A model generated the notes under the pieces. That model saw nothing but the letters and a program-made list of their open reading frames with translations. It was not told the DNA's origin and made no database searches. DNA of 64,000 bases from Hydractinia symbiolongicarpus. Taxonomy: Eukaryota > Cnidaria > Hydrozoa > Anthoathecata > Hydractiniidae. The position numbers and the translations under genes are program-made. The stretch lies in contig NC_079884.1 of NCBI RefSeq assembly GCF_029227915.1, positions 24,676,001 to 24,740,000 on the forward strand. Direction: 5' to 3'. Each line of letters starts with the position of its first letter. The first letter of the stretch is position 1. Of this stretch, positions 11,814-25,200 are shown one piece after another.

Positions 11814-12390
11814 CAAAAAATATTATTTGGCACTTATAAAAGGAACATAATCAGGGCAGGCCAGTTTATATACGACAGTGTAATAATATTTCTCACTTAT
11901 TATAAAACGAACATAATCGGGGCAGGCCGACTTATGTATGACAGTCAAATATTATTCGACACTTATAGAACGAACGTAATCGGGGCCGACCGGCTTATGT
12001 ATGACAGTGAAATATTATTCGAGACTTATAGAACGAACGTAATCGGGGCCGACCGGCTTATGTATGACATTTTTCTATTATTTCTCACTTATTATAGAAC
12101 GAACATAATCGGGGCAGGCCGACTTATGTATGACAGTCAAATATTATTCGACACTTATAGAACGAACGTAATCGGGGCCGGCCGGCTTATGTATGACAGT
12201 GAAATATTATTTGAGACTTATAGAACGAACGTAATCGGGGCCGACCGGCTTATGTATGACATTTTTCTATTATTTCTCACTTATTATAGAACGCACATAA
12301 TCGGGGAAGGCCGGCTTATGTATGACAGTCAAATATTATTCGACACTTATACAACGAACGTAATCGGGGCCGACCGGCTTTTATATCATT
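11814..12390 (+). repeat. Subterminal tandem array with 63/63/66-bp units
   Basis: About nine units share GAACGTAATCGGGGCCGACC followed by GGCTTATGTATGACAGT. Spacings are 63, 63 and 66 bp, and the three-unit block (192 bp) itself repeats at 11934-12122 and 12123-12314, a higher-order repeat. Because all spacings are multiples of three, a 242-codon open frame runs through the array (11667-12395). I read it as a by-product of periodicity, not a gene. The place and form fit clustered binding sites at a transposon end. Confidence 0.75.
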
Positions 12391-12565
12391 CGTGACAAGC
12401 AAATAGGAAAGTATCGCAAATGAAACGAAATTCGCAATTTACGTGGAGCCTTTTTTTCTTTCGCCAGACAGGATGTCTAGTTTCTTACAAATTCGAAGAA
12501 AACGTTCGAAAAAACTTTCATTTAAATTTTTCAATCGTCGGAGCTACACTAGTTTTAGTTAAGCC

Positions 12566-15500
12566 ATGGAAGTTCATCGTCAAAAATTTGAACAATTTGC
12601 CCAGCGTTACACAGGCACTGGTAAAAGACCAACGAGTGGCACAATAACAAGAGAGTTTGGGAAGAAAATTTCCCAGAACTTAAAAAGCAATGAGTCGGAC
12701 AGTAAAAAGGGTACAGAAGCACGTCGCTTCAGATTATTGACCCAGAAGTTTAAGCTGATGAACTGCGAAGAGCTGGGAATGGTTGATATTTTGATTGTGC
12801 CTTCACAAGAAGCTGTAAGTGAAAAATCGTGATTTTAAATTTTTAGTTCGATGTTCAACAATGTAAGTAATTATTATAACCGTTACTTTTTTCAGAAAAA
12901 CCATACAAGTAATCAATCGATACCTGAAGGTTACTTAAGAGTGGCATACGTAGATGAATTCTTTGACATCATACGCTCAATTCACTGTAATGAATTAAAA
13001 CACGCTGGTGTGAAAAAGACATTCAAAAAGGTATTAGTGTTTTCTTATCAGAATTAATAACTATATTTACATAAAAAATTGTACCCTAGACAAAATATAA
13101 AGATTGATACAAATAACTACTCAATTCGTATTTTTCCTACTAAGGTTTCAAGTTCATTTTGGGGTATCCCAAGATCGGCTATTGAAGAGTATATCAATCT
13201 TTGCGAAACTTGCCACTTAAAACAGCCACAGAAGACTGTACCGCCAATCAAGCCTATTATATCAAATGGCTTCATGAAACGCTTCCAAGTAAGTTCGCAC
13301 ACACCTGAACTAAAATAACAAAACGCTCTTAATAATGCTTGATTTTTCAACCGGAGATTTCTTTGCCTCAACATCAAATGCTTAAAATTTACATATGTTT
13401 GTTTTATATTTTTTATGAACTTTTCACTTTCCGCATTTTTAGGTTGATTTAATAGACATGAGTCATATGCCTGATGGAGACTATAAGTATATCCTTCATT
13501 CCATTGATCATTGGTCGAGATTTAATTTTCTTGCTGCCCTGGAGAGAAAGGAAAGCGCTCCAATCACTGTTGAGTTGGAAAAAATATTTTCATTGTTCGG
13601 ACCACCAAAGATCTTTCATTCCGATAACGGTTCAGAATTTGTAAATAAATCAGTAGATCATCTTATCAAAGCTTGGCCAGGGGAGATTCAACTGAACTGA
13701 AATTAAAATTGACGTTTTATTATGAATTTTGTGTTTAATCTTTGTTGTGAATCAATTGTGTAGGCGAAGAGAATACGAATTCGAAGAACGTCACAAATGA
13801 AACACATGTTATTGAAGACGATTGCGAAACTGGTTGTAAGTACTGACACGTTTTTTAAAAAAAAATATAAAAACTTACAAGTGGACCTTCATATTAATGA
13901 AAAATAATCAATTTTCAAAGAAGAAACATATAGTACATAAAAATATTTACCATGAAAACCATCAACATGGTGCTTTTCCATTCACAAGACAATAAGAAAT
14001 AGTAACGTCCATACTCAGTTTTTTTATATTTATATTAATAGTTCTTGCATATATTACAGCATTGTCAACACTCCAACGACATTGGACTCCACGAACAACA
14101 GCTTCTAAAAAGATAAAAAAAAACGAGAGAGGAGATGGTTCAACGGTTTGAGAAAAACCATTGCAGCAAAGTCAATGCTTATGAAGTTGGGGATAATGTC
14201 TCTGTTCGAGTCCCTAAAAAAGACCGCAGCAACACTCATGCTTCACGCATGCCATGTGTGGTTATCAGTGTTTCTGGTGACAAAGAGAGATATTATCAAC
14301 TGCTTACACAACATGGCGTATTGCACAATAAATACAGATCTGGGGATCTAGAATTTTTCAGGGGAAATTTCAACATGGACCTTAAAAATTCTGATAAGTT
14401 CGTCAGCTTGAGGGAAGCAAATCGCCTTCAAAATGTAACAGATAATGTAGTGAGTCGATGTGGTTGTAAGTCAGGATGCAAAACAAACATATGCAAATGC
14501 ATCAAAGAAACCGTCACATGCAATTTGAAATGCCATTCTGGCGTAAAATGTGGAAATCAAAAACCTGGTAAGTAATAGGTGTCGAAATTGTATTGTTTAG
14601 TTGTGCCCCACTTTTGCTGATACTTCATTTCGTTATTGCTATTCTGAATAGGCTTCTAAAACAGATCTTTTTTTTCTCCAGAAAACATAGAACAATTTTG
14701 CATTAAGCTCCCAATGTTTGGTGGAACTGTGAACCTAAATGGACGAAACATTACATTCAACAACACTTGTACATTGGACACATGGTTTTCAATATTGAAA
14801 GTGACTTTCAACAAATATCCTAGATTCTATACACGATTATATGATGAATCTTGTGACCAAAATAAAGAAATGCTCTGTTTACTAAATGATGCAAAATATG
14901 ATGCTGCCAAGCATCATGTAGCAATAGCACGTTCTTTACCTGAAAAAAATGATATACTTAATTTTTATGGTGATGAGCATATCTTTATCAATACTTACTT
15001 GGGACCTGTGATGAAACATTGCATAACATCAAATTGCAATAGTCCAAATTGTCCTGCACCGAACAAAACATTAATTCACACTGAATTTCCTGCTGTTGAT
15101 TTCCAAAATTACAAAGAAACTGATTGGATTCCCCCTGAAGTGTTCACAGAGCAAATCATACAATGGTTCAAATCTGCAAACACATCAAGATGTGGAGAAT
15201 CGCTCAAATGTGAAACAAATCATTCAGAATGGACATTCTGGGATGAAAACATCACAAAAGGGTATAGCATAAATTTTGTGTTAAACCTATTCATGCAACC
15301 TGAAATTCGTGCATCCCAGCACTGCACATTTGAGAGCGAATTTACGTATAATTAAGGTATATGATTCATGATTTTTTTAATTACAGAACTTGGAGACCAT
15401 TTTGTAATGGTCAGCAACGTTCAAACTTCAGAACATTTGAAAAATCACCTATGGTTTTACCAGTTAATGTTGAAGTGGCAGGCTTGGACAGAAGGATTGA

Positions 15501-16238
15501 TAATTGCACCGACAGTCGTGATAAGGAAAAATTGGACAAAAAGAAAAAAAAGAGACAAGGTGAACTTGCCTAATATTTATCCAATTTCAAATAAGCCTAG
15601 ATATCAAGATATCAAACTTTGTTAATTGCACTGAAAGGCAGCCAGGTAGCTAATTTTAAAGCTTCAAATATTTACATACATTATCATTTCTATTATTTTA
15701 AGGGCCATTGCAAGCATATGTTCAAATGGATGCCTACAATAGGTGCAAGATGTTACTGTCTTGGTTTGTTAAGCGTGAAGACGCAGAGCTCATCATGAGC
15801 GAGAGTTTGGACGTAGAAGTAGGTATGCTGCCTAAATCTATTAAAGCATTACCTGACTCTGTATGCGACGACCTTGTCCATGTTGATATTTTAAAACAAT
15901 ATGCAAACAAAGAATTTATCGAACATCTCAAGAAATTGATACAAAAGAAAAAGAGAACATCAAGTTGGACGTGTGGCACATGCAAGAAGAGTATAGGGGC
16001 TCCGGATCGAAGCATAGCATGTGACAGATGTCTCACATGGAGTCATTTTTGTTGTACCGATCTGAAGAGAAAACCACGTGGTAAATGGTTTTGTAAGAAC
16101 TGTATTGAAGAAGTAACTGGTAAGTCAGAATATTTTGCCCCTGTTTATTTAATCCTAACTGTATGTGAAGCATTACTAACTTTGTTTTATAGTGATAATT
16201 GATTCTGATGAAGAGGAGAACCCACTGGAGCCGCAATG
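12566..16238 (+). pseudogene. Spliced integrase (rve)-CXC-PHD gene of a KRBA2-like element, broken
   Basis: Exons read from GT-AG borders: 12566-12814, 12896-13030, 13145-13288, 13443-13700, 13764-13835, 14060-14567, 14682 to about 15348, 15387 onward, 15703-16119 and 16193-16238. In order they give an N-terminal region, an H-C-C type zinc module (HCNELKHAGV ... LCETCHLKQ), and an integrase core with the first two catalytic Asp (VDLIDM at about 13443, HSDNGSEF at about 13620). Then come a KVGDNV-like region, a CXC cysteine knot (CGCKSGCKTNICKC, about 14459-14500), a region of unknown function (14682-15348) and a PHD finger (CGTCKK...CDRC...H...C...C..C, about 15970-16100). The exon that should carry the catalytic Glu is absent: the frame stops at 13698 just after the second Asp. 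A TAA also interrupts the sixth exon near 14117 in a run of A. The gene is therefore dead, though its architecture is clear. Confidence 0.6.
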
Positions 16239-16275
16239 AAGGGCGTTTTTAACCCGATGCCTTAAAAACAGTATA

Positions 16276-16563
16276 TTGAAGAAATACATAGAGAAATCTC
16301 TAGACCCACATTGTAATCCGTTGCTTAACCAGAAATCAGGAGGTGTTTTTCAAGTTGCGGCTAATTTTGAGGGATTGAAAAGAACAGAGCCAGAATTCTA
16401 TATGCAGATTACAAAATATTTAGCAGCAACTACAAACTCAAAATGGTCAGATATAGTACGTGAATATGTATTGCAAGTTTATGCAGGTGAATTGCCATTT
16501 GGACGTGCATATGCTGACATGCTGCAATACATTGAAGTTAAACTTTTTTCATTGCTTTGTTAG
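16276..16563 (+). CDS. Open frame of unknown function after the integrase gene
   Basis: A 95-codon frame, probably an exon: it is preceded by an AG acceptor-like site (TTAAAAACAG at 16262-16271), and a possible donor follows the Glu codon near 16545. The peptide is helical and hydrophilic with no motif I recognise. It lies between the PHD exon and the foldback element and may be the interrupted next gene or exon of the integrase element. Confidence 0.3.
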   Translation: MKKYIEKSLDPHCNPLLNQKSGGVFQVAANFEGLKRTEPEFYMQITKYLAATTNSKWSDIVREYVLQVYAGELPFGRAYADMLQYIEVKLFSLLC

Positions 16564-16601
16564 AATACATTCTGGCTGATATTGTGAATATATACAGCTT
16601 A

Positions 16602-19011
16602 GGTAAAGCTAGCTGTACCTAACAGCCGTACCTAAGCCGTACCTTAGCCGTACGTAACTACACTTTTCTTTTTAAGGTGAGGTAATGTATTTTAATGGAA
16701 AAAACTGAGCTAATCGTAGTGGTAAATTTGTTGTGTCACTGAATTTCTGTTTCTCAATCGCCAATGAACCCGCAAAATACGAAAAATGTTAACGAAACAT
16801 CTTGCTCTTATAGAAACCAAACGGGGGAGAGCGCGGGAAGGTGATTCCCAAATCGACAAATTAAGTACGGCTGGCAATAAAAAGGTGGTTAGTACGAGCG
16901 GTGAACTTCAATGCGACTTATCAAGTAAAGTAAAATAAAGGGGATAGGTAAGGAAAAGAGAGGAAAAATATGAAAATTATAAGACAACATATATTTTACG
17001 GTTGGGTCCTATCATATAAGAAACAACTTTAAAGGCTAAAATATGTACAATAAAAACGAAATTAAGTTAAGTACGGCTAGCTAAAATAAGGTACGGCTGG
17101 AAAATATTAAGGTATGGCTGGGTCCTATCGTATAAGAAACATCTTCAAATGCTACAAATGTTCCATAAAAACGAAATTAGGTTAGGTACGGCTAGCTAAA
17201 ATAAGGTACGGCTGGAAAATATTAAGGTATGGCTGGGTCCTATTGTATAAGAAACATCTTCAAATGCTACAAATGTTCCATAAAAACAAAATTAGGTTAG
17301 GTACGGCTAGCTAAAATAAGGTACGGCTGGACCATATTAAGGTACGGCTGACCACATTTGACAACATACCGAAAATACCAGGCGTGATTTTGCATGTTTA
17401 AACTAGTATGCCAAGAAGTGTACTTCATCTGAGCATAAAATATTTTTAGGTGTTGAAAATAGAAAATAGTAGTGTATATTTTGCTCTTGTAATAGAAAAA
17501 AAGAGTGTGTGAGGAATGAAGTGACAGTTTTTTTTGTAAAAACCACCTAGACTTGGATTCTCTTGGTTATTATTTTTCATCTTATTTGTTAATGTGTTAG
17601 CGCATTCTCATTTTAATTCTGTCAAGAAATAGTTCTTTATGTTTGTTGGTTGTTTTTAGAAAAATCAGTAAAATTTTGCCCTTGAGTATAGTTGTTATTT
17701 TGTTCTTATTTGTCAATAATTTTTAACCTTATTGTTCTTATAAAAAATTGTTTTTATAAAAAGTGTATATGCTGAATTAAATCGGGACACAGTTAACACA
17801 ATCAAATATTAAAATTTTTTAAAAGTTCTTTAGTTTTATATAAAAAGTTTACATCTCTTCCATTAACTATAACATCCAACGAATAAAAACGCATGTGTCC
17901 TTCAACTGGCGAAAACGTTAATTCTACTCCTTATTCAGACATTCACTGTCTATACCTCAGTTAGACAGAAGATTTACCGCATCACTTTCAAAGTAGCATT
18001 TTTTTATTTTCCTGTGCAGAAAACAATGTGGAGCCAACCTAGTAGAGCATATTGCATACAATTTTTTTCTTAACCTAGCCCGCACTTTACTTTCCAGTAA
18101 ACTCTACTTCTTCTACGTATTTATTGTTTTTCGTTTATATTAATTTTTTTTTAGCATTTGAAGTTGTTTCTTATATAATAAAATCCAGCCTTACCTTAAT
18201 ATGGTCAAGCCGTACCTTATTTTAGCTAGCCGTACCTAACTTAATTTCGTTTTTATTGAACGTTTTTAGCATTTGAAGTTGTTTCTTATATGATAGGTCC
18301 CAGCCGTACCTTAATATTGTCCGGCCGTACCTTATTTTGGTTAGCCGTACCTAACTTAATTTTGTTTTTATTGAACGTTTTTAGCTTTTGAAGTTGTTTC
18401 TTATATGATAGGACCCAGCCGTACCTTAATATGGTCCAGCCGTACCTTATTTTGGCTAGCCGTACCTAACATAATTTCGTTTTTATTAAACATTTGTAGC
18501 ATTTGAAGTTGTTTCTTATATGATAAGACCCAGCCGTACCTTAATATTATCTAGCCGTACCTTATTTTGGCAACCGTATTTAAATTTAGCCAGCTGTAGT
18601 CACTTTTAGCGCTAGCTCTAATATTGTCCGCAGCGTAATAATGTTCAATCTTACTTTACTAATGTTTTTCATACATTCAATTTTAAAAATCTCTTTTGTA
18701 TTTGTATTAAAATCATTTTATAAAAATTATAATACATGTAAGATATATTATTATCGGTATTTCATCATTGAGGACTCCCTGGGGGTTACTGGGGCTCGAC
18801 GATGGAGTGCTCCATTTTGCATCATTTTTATCGGCATAGATATTCACCTAAAAGACGAAATAAAAGTTAGACAATTTAACTTTGATATACATTAACTACT
18901 AATTTTAAGCTTAGAAGCAAGTGGTCTTACACAGAGCTGCTAATTACGAATTTTCTTAAGTACGGCTAAGGTACGGCTAAGGTGCGGCTGTTAGGTACGG
19001 CTAGCTTTACC
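16602..19011. mobile_element. Foldback element with inverted tandem arrays
   Basis: The left end GGTAAAGCTAGCTGTACC and the right end GGTACGGCTAGCTTTACC are inverse, and the match continues for about 55 bp through reiterated GTACGGCT words. The left arm holds three direct 115-bp units (from 17071, 17186 and 17301); the right arm holds four related units in opposite orientation (about 18170-18590). No transposase is encoded. The middle contains no gene. The whole is a 2.4-kb foldback element abutting, or inserted into, the left end of the P-type element. Confidence 0.6.
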
Positions 19012-19274
19012 AAGGAGGTTTAAAAAGAAGGAGAGAGAACTCTTTTATTTCTATTGAAATCATCCGTGTCTCATGTTTACTTTTCTCTATTGTTCTTACA
19101 TCGAATTCTGTCAATCAAAATTTGAAATCTCGCGCTTAAATTAATAAATTAGCCGTTGTCTTTTGTTACTATTTGCATAAATTATGAGCCCGCGGCTATT
19201 TTTCTCTCAGCGGTAAATGCTTGTTAGTTGATAAATTTGTCGTTTTTACATATCATAAACAAGCAAGAAGCGAA

Positions 19275-21065
19275 ATGGCAGGCGAAGACGTTAAAAATAT
19301 AATAGAATTGGATGATGACTTTTTTGTGACGGAAGAAATGTTGTCAGATTTTACTGTTTACGAAAGTTGTGAGGTGGAAGTATCGTTTGTGGAAGATCTG
19401 TTGGAAGAAGAAAATGAAGTAGATGCTGGATATTTGGGTATTCCTCAAATAGTATTCGTTGATGAAGAAGATGTGGACATGGTGGTTGATAACAACAGTA
19501 CCAAAAATGTGAAGTTTGTGTGCAGCAAGTGCAAAAAACAGTATTTTAAAGAAGCTTACTACAAGAAACATACTCTGATATGTAAAAAGCCAACAGGTAA
19601 TGCTTCAGTTTAATAAAGTCATGTTTTCTTTAAAACACCATTAGCTAGCTAGCTATAATGTTTTGTTTTTTGACTCTGCATGTAGATTTCATAGAAAAGC
19701 TATTGTATTATCATCATTTGATATGCTTTTTGTTGTTGTTGTCTTGTTTTGTTATCACAACTGTGTTCTGATGTCAACTCTGTATTCCAATAATAGATCC
19801 AGAAACAACAACAGTGGCAAGAAAAACTCTTGATGACTCAAAAAATAAATCAACTACAACAATTTCCACAAAACAAGTTAAATCAAAATCGAATCGTAAG
19901 TATTCATTCATGAACTCTGAGAACATAAGGAATTTTTTTTTGCTATATATAGAGCAAAATATTGTGAACTGGTGGTATAAACCTTTTTTTTTGCACCCTT
20001 TTAGAATCTTTATCCATCACCGATCATGAGCTGCAGCAAGAAAAAATGAATTTTGTTCGTGATGCTATGGTTAAAATTTCAAAAGACCCAATCAATAACA
20101 TTGTTGTGAAAGGATTCAAAACACCTGGAAATCGTGTCAAAGAATTAGCCAACTCAATTTTGAATGCTGGGAGTGATGTTTTGGACATTATTTCTGAAAA
20201 TGTAGTGTGTCGCATATTTAAAGAATTGCAAAAATCTAACCTACTGACTGGTTCAGGAAAAGAATCTCTTTGGAGAAAAGTGCATGAACTTGCACAAGAC
20301 GATAAATTCAGACAACATTGGAAACATGTATTACCTAAAGGATACTGCATTGACAGTCAAGAATTCTCTATGTTGTTGCAGAAATTTGTTATGGAGTTAA
20401 TAAAAATACTAGTAGCTCATGAAAACAAAAATCGACATGTCGAAAAAAGTCTTGACTTGAAACTCACAACTGAGGAACAAACTGTTCTGTATTATGTTTC
20501 AGGATACATAATTTTCTCGCTACGTAAAAAATACCAAAGATTAGCAGATTCGAAAAACAAAGTTGTTGCTGTGGCTGCATTGCAGTTTCTGAACTCATTG
20601 AAAGTTTCAGGTGATGATAAACTGCAGGTATATAGTTTTCTGGATTATACAAGATCTTGGGTGGACCAAGTCAGCAGAGGATACCTGATAAAAGTCAATG
20701 ATGACATGTTTATTTTTTGCAGAAGAATTGAAAACGTTATTAGAAAAGTTTTAAATTTGAACATGTTGAAAAAATATAAAGGAGAAGATATACGGGAACT
20801 TTTCGAAAATGAACTTATGAAGGACTCTTTAATTGATCAAGCCTGGGTCATACTTTCACGGTATCTTGGAAATGAGAAGTTATCGAAAATTCTCAAAGCT
20901 CAGATCATTAAAAAATGGTGTGACATCAGAGCAAAAGCATATGTCACTGCATATATACAAGTAGTTCGACGCAAACTTGCTTCTCTAGCATCGGAGAAAA
21001 AAGAGAAGTTGACTGTAGTCTTATCTAAAAAAGGTGAACCAGCAATGAGAAAAAAACTTAACTAA
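19275..21065 (+). CDS. Partner gene of the P-type element, copy 1 (full length)
   Basis: Three exons (19275-19596, 19797-19895, 20005-21065) with GT-AG borders and consistent phase give 493 residues. The N-terminus is strongly acidic (residues 1-80). Residues about 87-107 are a CCHC finger (CSKCKK...HTLIC). A basic linker is followed by a helical C-terminal region with LYYVSGYIIFSLRKKY and, further on, RGYLIKV. These recall the C-terminal segment of P/THAP9-type transposases (YISGY, RGGL). The gene is convergent with the transposase and shares its inverted ends. It may be an accessory DNA-binding subunit, or a transposase C-terminus split onto its own gene. An upstream in-frame ATG at 19221 is possible; 19275 is preferred because the protein there turns acidic and hydrophilic. 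Confidence 0.55.
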
Positions 21066-22278
21066 TTGTCATAACATTTTTACCTATAACTTGTTTTAAT
21101 TTCTATATATCTTTTCCATGTATATAACTGTGTTTCTTAGTAAAATAATCATACCCTTATTATGTTTGTACTATTTTAAGGGTTTTTTTCGGATTGAGTA
21201 AGGATTCAATCTCGCTGAAGCTGTTTATTTTAAATCTAAATTTTTGCCAAGATTTGTGAACTTCACTCTCATTTCTTTTTTTTGTGCTACTTCTTTGTTC
21301 AGTTATGCACATTGGCAAGCGTTAAACTGAATAATGCTGCGAGATCAAAACTCTGCGCGCTTTGCTAGAAATTTAATAGATCATAAAAACGCGGAGAAAT
21401 GGTCGATGGATAGGCTAATCAAGATGGTATGAAACAACATGCTTTTTATCAGCTGGAGGGACCCTGAAAAATAAGTTGCGCGTGCATAATTACCGACGCA
21501 AATATTCTTACGCGAGAATCGCTACTTAAAGCTGACCGCAACCTCGGACCTAGGATTGCCGCATCGGATGCTCTATGCCTGACTGTGGCCTGATGAAATC
21601 AACTCACTTTTTGATTATTCCATTTGATTAAATTTTTTGCAAACAAGTTTTATATCTCACACGGGTATCGAACTCTCTTTGCAAACAAGTTTTACATCTC
21701 ACACGGGTATCGGGTATGTTTTATTGTGGTTTGTATACACCCTTACACCAAGAGGCCTTTGTCACGTTCTTTTTTTAAATCAACATAGTCCCGAATAGCG
21801 AATATTAATTTCGACACTCCTTCGCATGAATTCTTGTTGGGAATATAATGAAACTTGTCCCCAGGGTTGTTCTACATATCGCGAAGTGAGTATGTAAAAA
21901 AGCAAAACAAAACTGTAATATTTATTCACGTATGGCGGATCCATTCGAAATGAAGATAAAAGAAATTCCGTAATAGTTGTAATTTCCCGATGACATAAAT
22001 AAAAATTACATAGCAATAATAAAGTAGCAATCCTAAATTTTTTTAATCTCAATTATTTTCTAAGATTTGATGTTTTCAAAAAAATGTTTCAAATCAAAGT
22101 CAAAATCGTACTCCACTAAAAATATTTGCAAAAGATGTGACTCAAAAGACAAGGCACTAATAACAAAACAACTTCTATGTTGAAAAAGCGTAATGGAAAA
22201 AATGTCTGACATACTCAGAAAAAATATAAATAAAATAGTCAAACAATCATGTTTCCAAAAGTATCAATATATAAATAA
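21066..22278. other. Spacer between convergent genes of the P-type element, copy 1
   Basis: No gene seen. A direct repeat of about 37 bp (GCAAACAAGTTTTAYATCTC onward) occurs at 21640-21676 and 21681-21716. The same block recurs in copy 2. Confidence 0.5.
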
Positions 22279-25200
22279 CTATCTCTTTCTTTTCTGTGGA
22301 AGTTTCCTCATATCATTTACGTCTAGGTGAATCTGATTTTGATTACCACGTCGAGTGTTTCCACGTAGATCTCTGATCAACTCAGATTTCATAACAAGCA
22401 AAGAAAGTTCTTGTTGGCCAAATTGATAAAGTGTTGGGTTGTCACATGTACCACCACTTCGTCTTTGACGAGCGAAATGTTCCTCCAATGGATCTTGTGA
22501 GAATTTCTCGCTCAAAATCATCTTGACATTTGGACTCTGGAGAAGTAATTTGGTCAGTTCCACGAATGATTTCACTATGGACAAAGATAAAAAAAATATA
22601 CATTTATAGAACAACACCGTTTGTCCATGAAACATTGCCTGGAACCACAATTGCAGAAAAATGTAGATTTTTTACCTGTTATTTTCCAACCATTTATCGT
22701 CTGTTTGCTCAATAACAATTTATTTTTTTCATCTTGGGATAAATTAGGTGTGTCATTGGCTTGTTCTTCCCACCTTCCCAGGTAATGTTCGAGGAATTCT
22801 TTCTCTAAAAACTGAATTTTACATGTTGATGTGAAAAAAATGAAAAATGAAAATGGAAATATTTGCACACCCTTTTACATGGAGATCAAGTTCTTTAGGA
22901 CTGGTTTACAAATATGCAAAATGAACTTGAGCTTTTTGAGGGAAAAATGTTGTGTTTCTGAATTCCGTTACAAAATAATTGAATGTATTTCGAATGATAC
23001 TACTAACCTCAAAACGCCAATCGTTAACATCTCTATATGCTGCAAGAGCTATTTTTCCGCCACGATCTTGATTAATTGAAGATACATTCAAGCAATCAAA
23101 AACTTGGTCAAACATACGCACAAACTTTATTGTACTTTTCGTATAATGCAGCCCCTGAACCTCAAGTGCATCAGCAGTTGTTTTACTCAAAACCTAAATG
23201 CAAAATCATAATTTACATGAGCAATGATAAACACATTATCAGAAGTATATCATTATTTGCAACTCCCACAAAATAATCAAACTGTGAATCCACTATCACT
23301 CAGAAAACACTAATACAAACAAGCAGACAAATAAATAATAAAAAAAGAAAAGAAAAATATCTCACTTGGGTAGCCAACTTAACTTGCATCCTCAACCTTG
23401 GAGTTAACTTTATGTGATCCTCTTTTAGTTTATAAAGTTTCCTTAATCCAGGTGCTGCTCCATGTAAATTCAGATCCCATTCATAAACATTGACAAGATG
23501 GTTCCAGCTGATATCCATGTGATCGAGCTAATAAATAGAAAATTGATATATGTATACAGATATACTTTAAAATTGAAACAAACAAACAAAAAACACTTAC
23601 AAAAAGATTGCGTGTATTATTGTTTCCATGAGAGTTCTCGAAACAGTTTCTCGTTGTTTTAATGAGATGAGGGACATCGGATATAAAAAAGATCTTTCTG
23701 TCCAATGATAATAAGTTGTTGGTCCAATATGTGTTACCAATATCAGGTGTCACCATAATTTTGTAAAACTTCCTATTGGGAGAAGCACCATCTGAAATAA
23801 ATGCTCGAACATAAAAACCAATTGCCTCCAATACATATGTCGCCTCCCATACACATGGATAGAGCTGATCAGAGGTAAATCCCAATGATGCGAAATATCC
23901 AAAAGGATACACCAGAGATGAAACAATTCCTCGAACCATAAACACTATCACATAGGAAGCAAAGTGACGATCATTCTCTGATGATCCCTCAGCACGTTTT
24001 TGAAATTCAACTAACTCATCGTTAATATCCCCCATATCAGTGAAACCAACCAATTGTCCAGTTGACTGTCTGAACACCAAGTCAGCTTTTATTTTCATCT
24101 CATCATAAATAAGCGAAACGTTTTTTTGGTGATCATCCAGAGTTGCAATTTTACTATCCACTATTAATCTTTCAATGACATCTGGATTGAATCCACACAT
24201 TGGATCAGTGAAGTTTATGTATTTTTTAAGTGTGTCAATATGTGGGAGTTTTAAAAAATTCAAATTCGGATTTCGCAAATGTTTATATGCTGCTGGTGAA
24301 TGGTGGTATAAACTGAGGCACCACCTAATAATTAGTGGGTGCCATCTCATGCCATTAGGTGAACTTTTGGAAGCCATTTCTTTTTGTTGCTCCCATAACA
24401 ACCACTGGGGACTGCCTTCGGGTATTTCAGGACATGTTTCCTCATTGCAAACAATATTTTTTATAAATTCGTGTTGCTCATCATCAACATGGATGCATTC
24501 TTTCTCAGTAATTTTTCTTACCCAAGATGATAATTGGGCAACTTTCTTTATTGCTCTCTGTTTTTCTCCCTGAGTATTGCGATATCTTTCCTCTAGTTCT
24601 TCTCTGGAAAGATATCGAATGTTTGTATGTGAGGAATCAAGCACAGAATCATCACTTTTCCGTCTACTTCTAACTTTTTTAACTGTTGGTTTAAAAGAAT
24701 TGCACATACTACATACAGATGAAGGTTTTTCAGCTAAAAAATGACAGTTGGTATGGCGTATTGTTTTAAAATTGTCTTCATCAAATCTGACCATTTTATC
24801 GTCTTCAACAAAAGCTACTGGAAATGTTCCACTCTGATTCATGAATGGCTGTTCGAAATTACATCTCGACTTGATTACATCTTCATAACCTTGTAACCCC
24901 GTGCAAACACTGACTGACTTCCAGAATGACGAGAAAGTTGAAATATCATCATTTTTCAAAACACATGGCAGAGTTTTTGTTAGTTGTATTGTTTCTTTCT
25001 CCATAGGTTTCCCATATATGGAGAAATCCCAACCATTGCTGTTGTCTATACGTATTGTAAGCAAATGGTTTAATTCTTTTTCATTTTGACAAAGGGTATA
25101 GACACGTTTATAGTTATCCGATTTATCACATATACTAAAACCAACTTTCTTCATACTCACATCTAATTCCAGTATTTTTAAGCTGTCTTTTCTGTTTACA

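Noticed and set aside
11814-12390. CRISPR-like array
   Set aside because: Units are contiguous tandem repeats without unique spacers, in a eukaryotic transposon.
11667-12395. 242-codon open frame with regular peptide repeats
   Set aside because: It follows a 63/66-bp DNA tandem repeat; repeat length divisible by three explains the open frame, and the peptide has no family features.
21780-22242. Small minus-strand open frames between the partner gene and the transposase
   Set aside because: Low-complexity hydrophobic peptides without motifs, splice support or start context.
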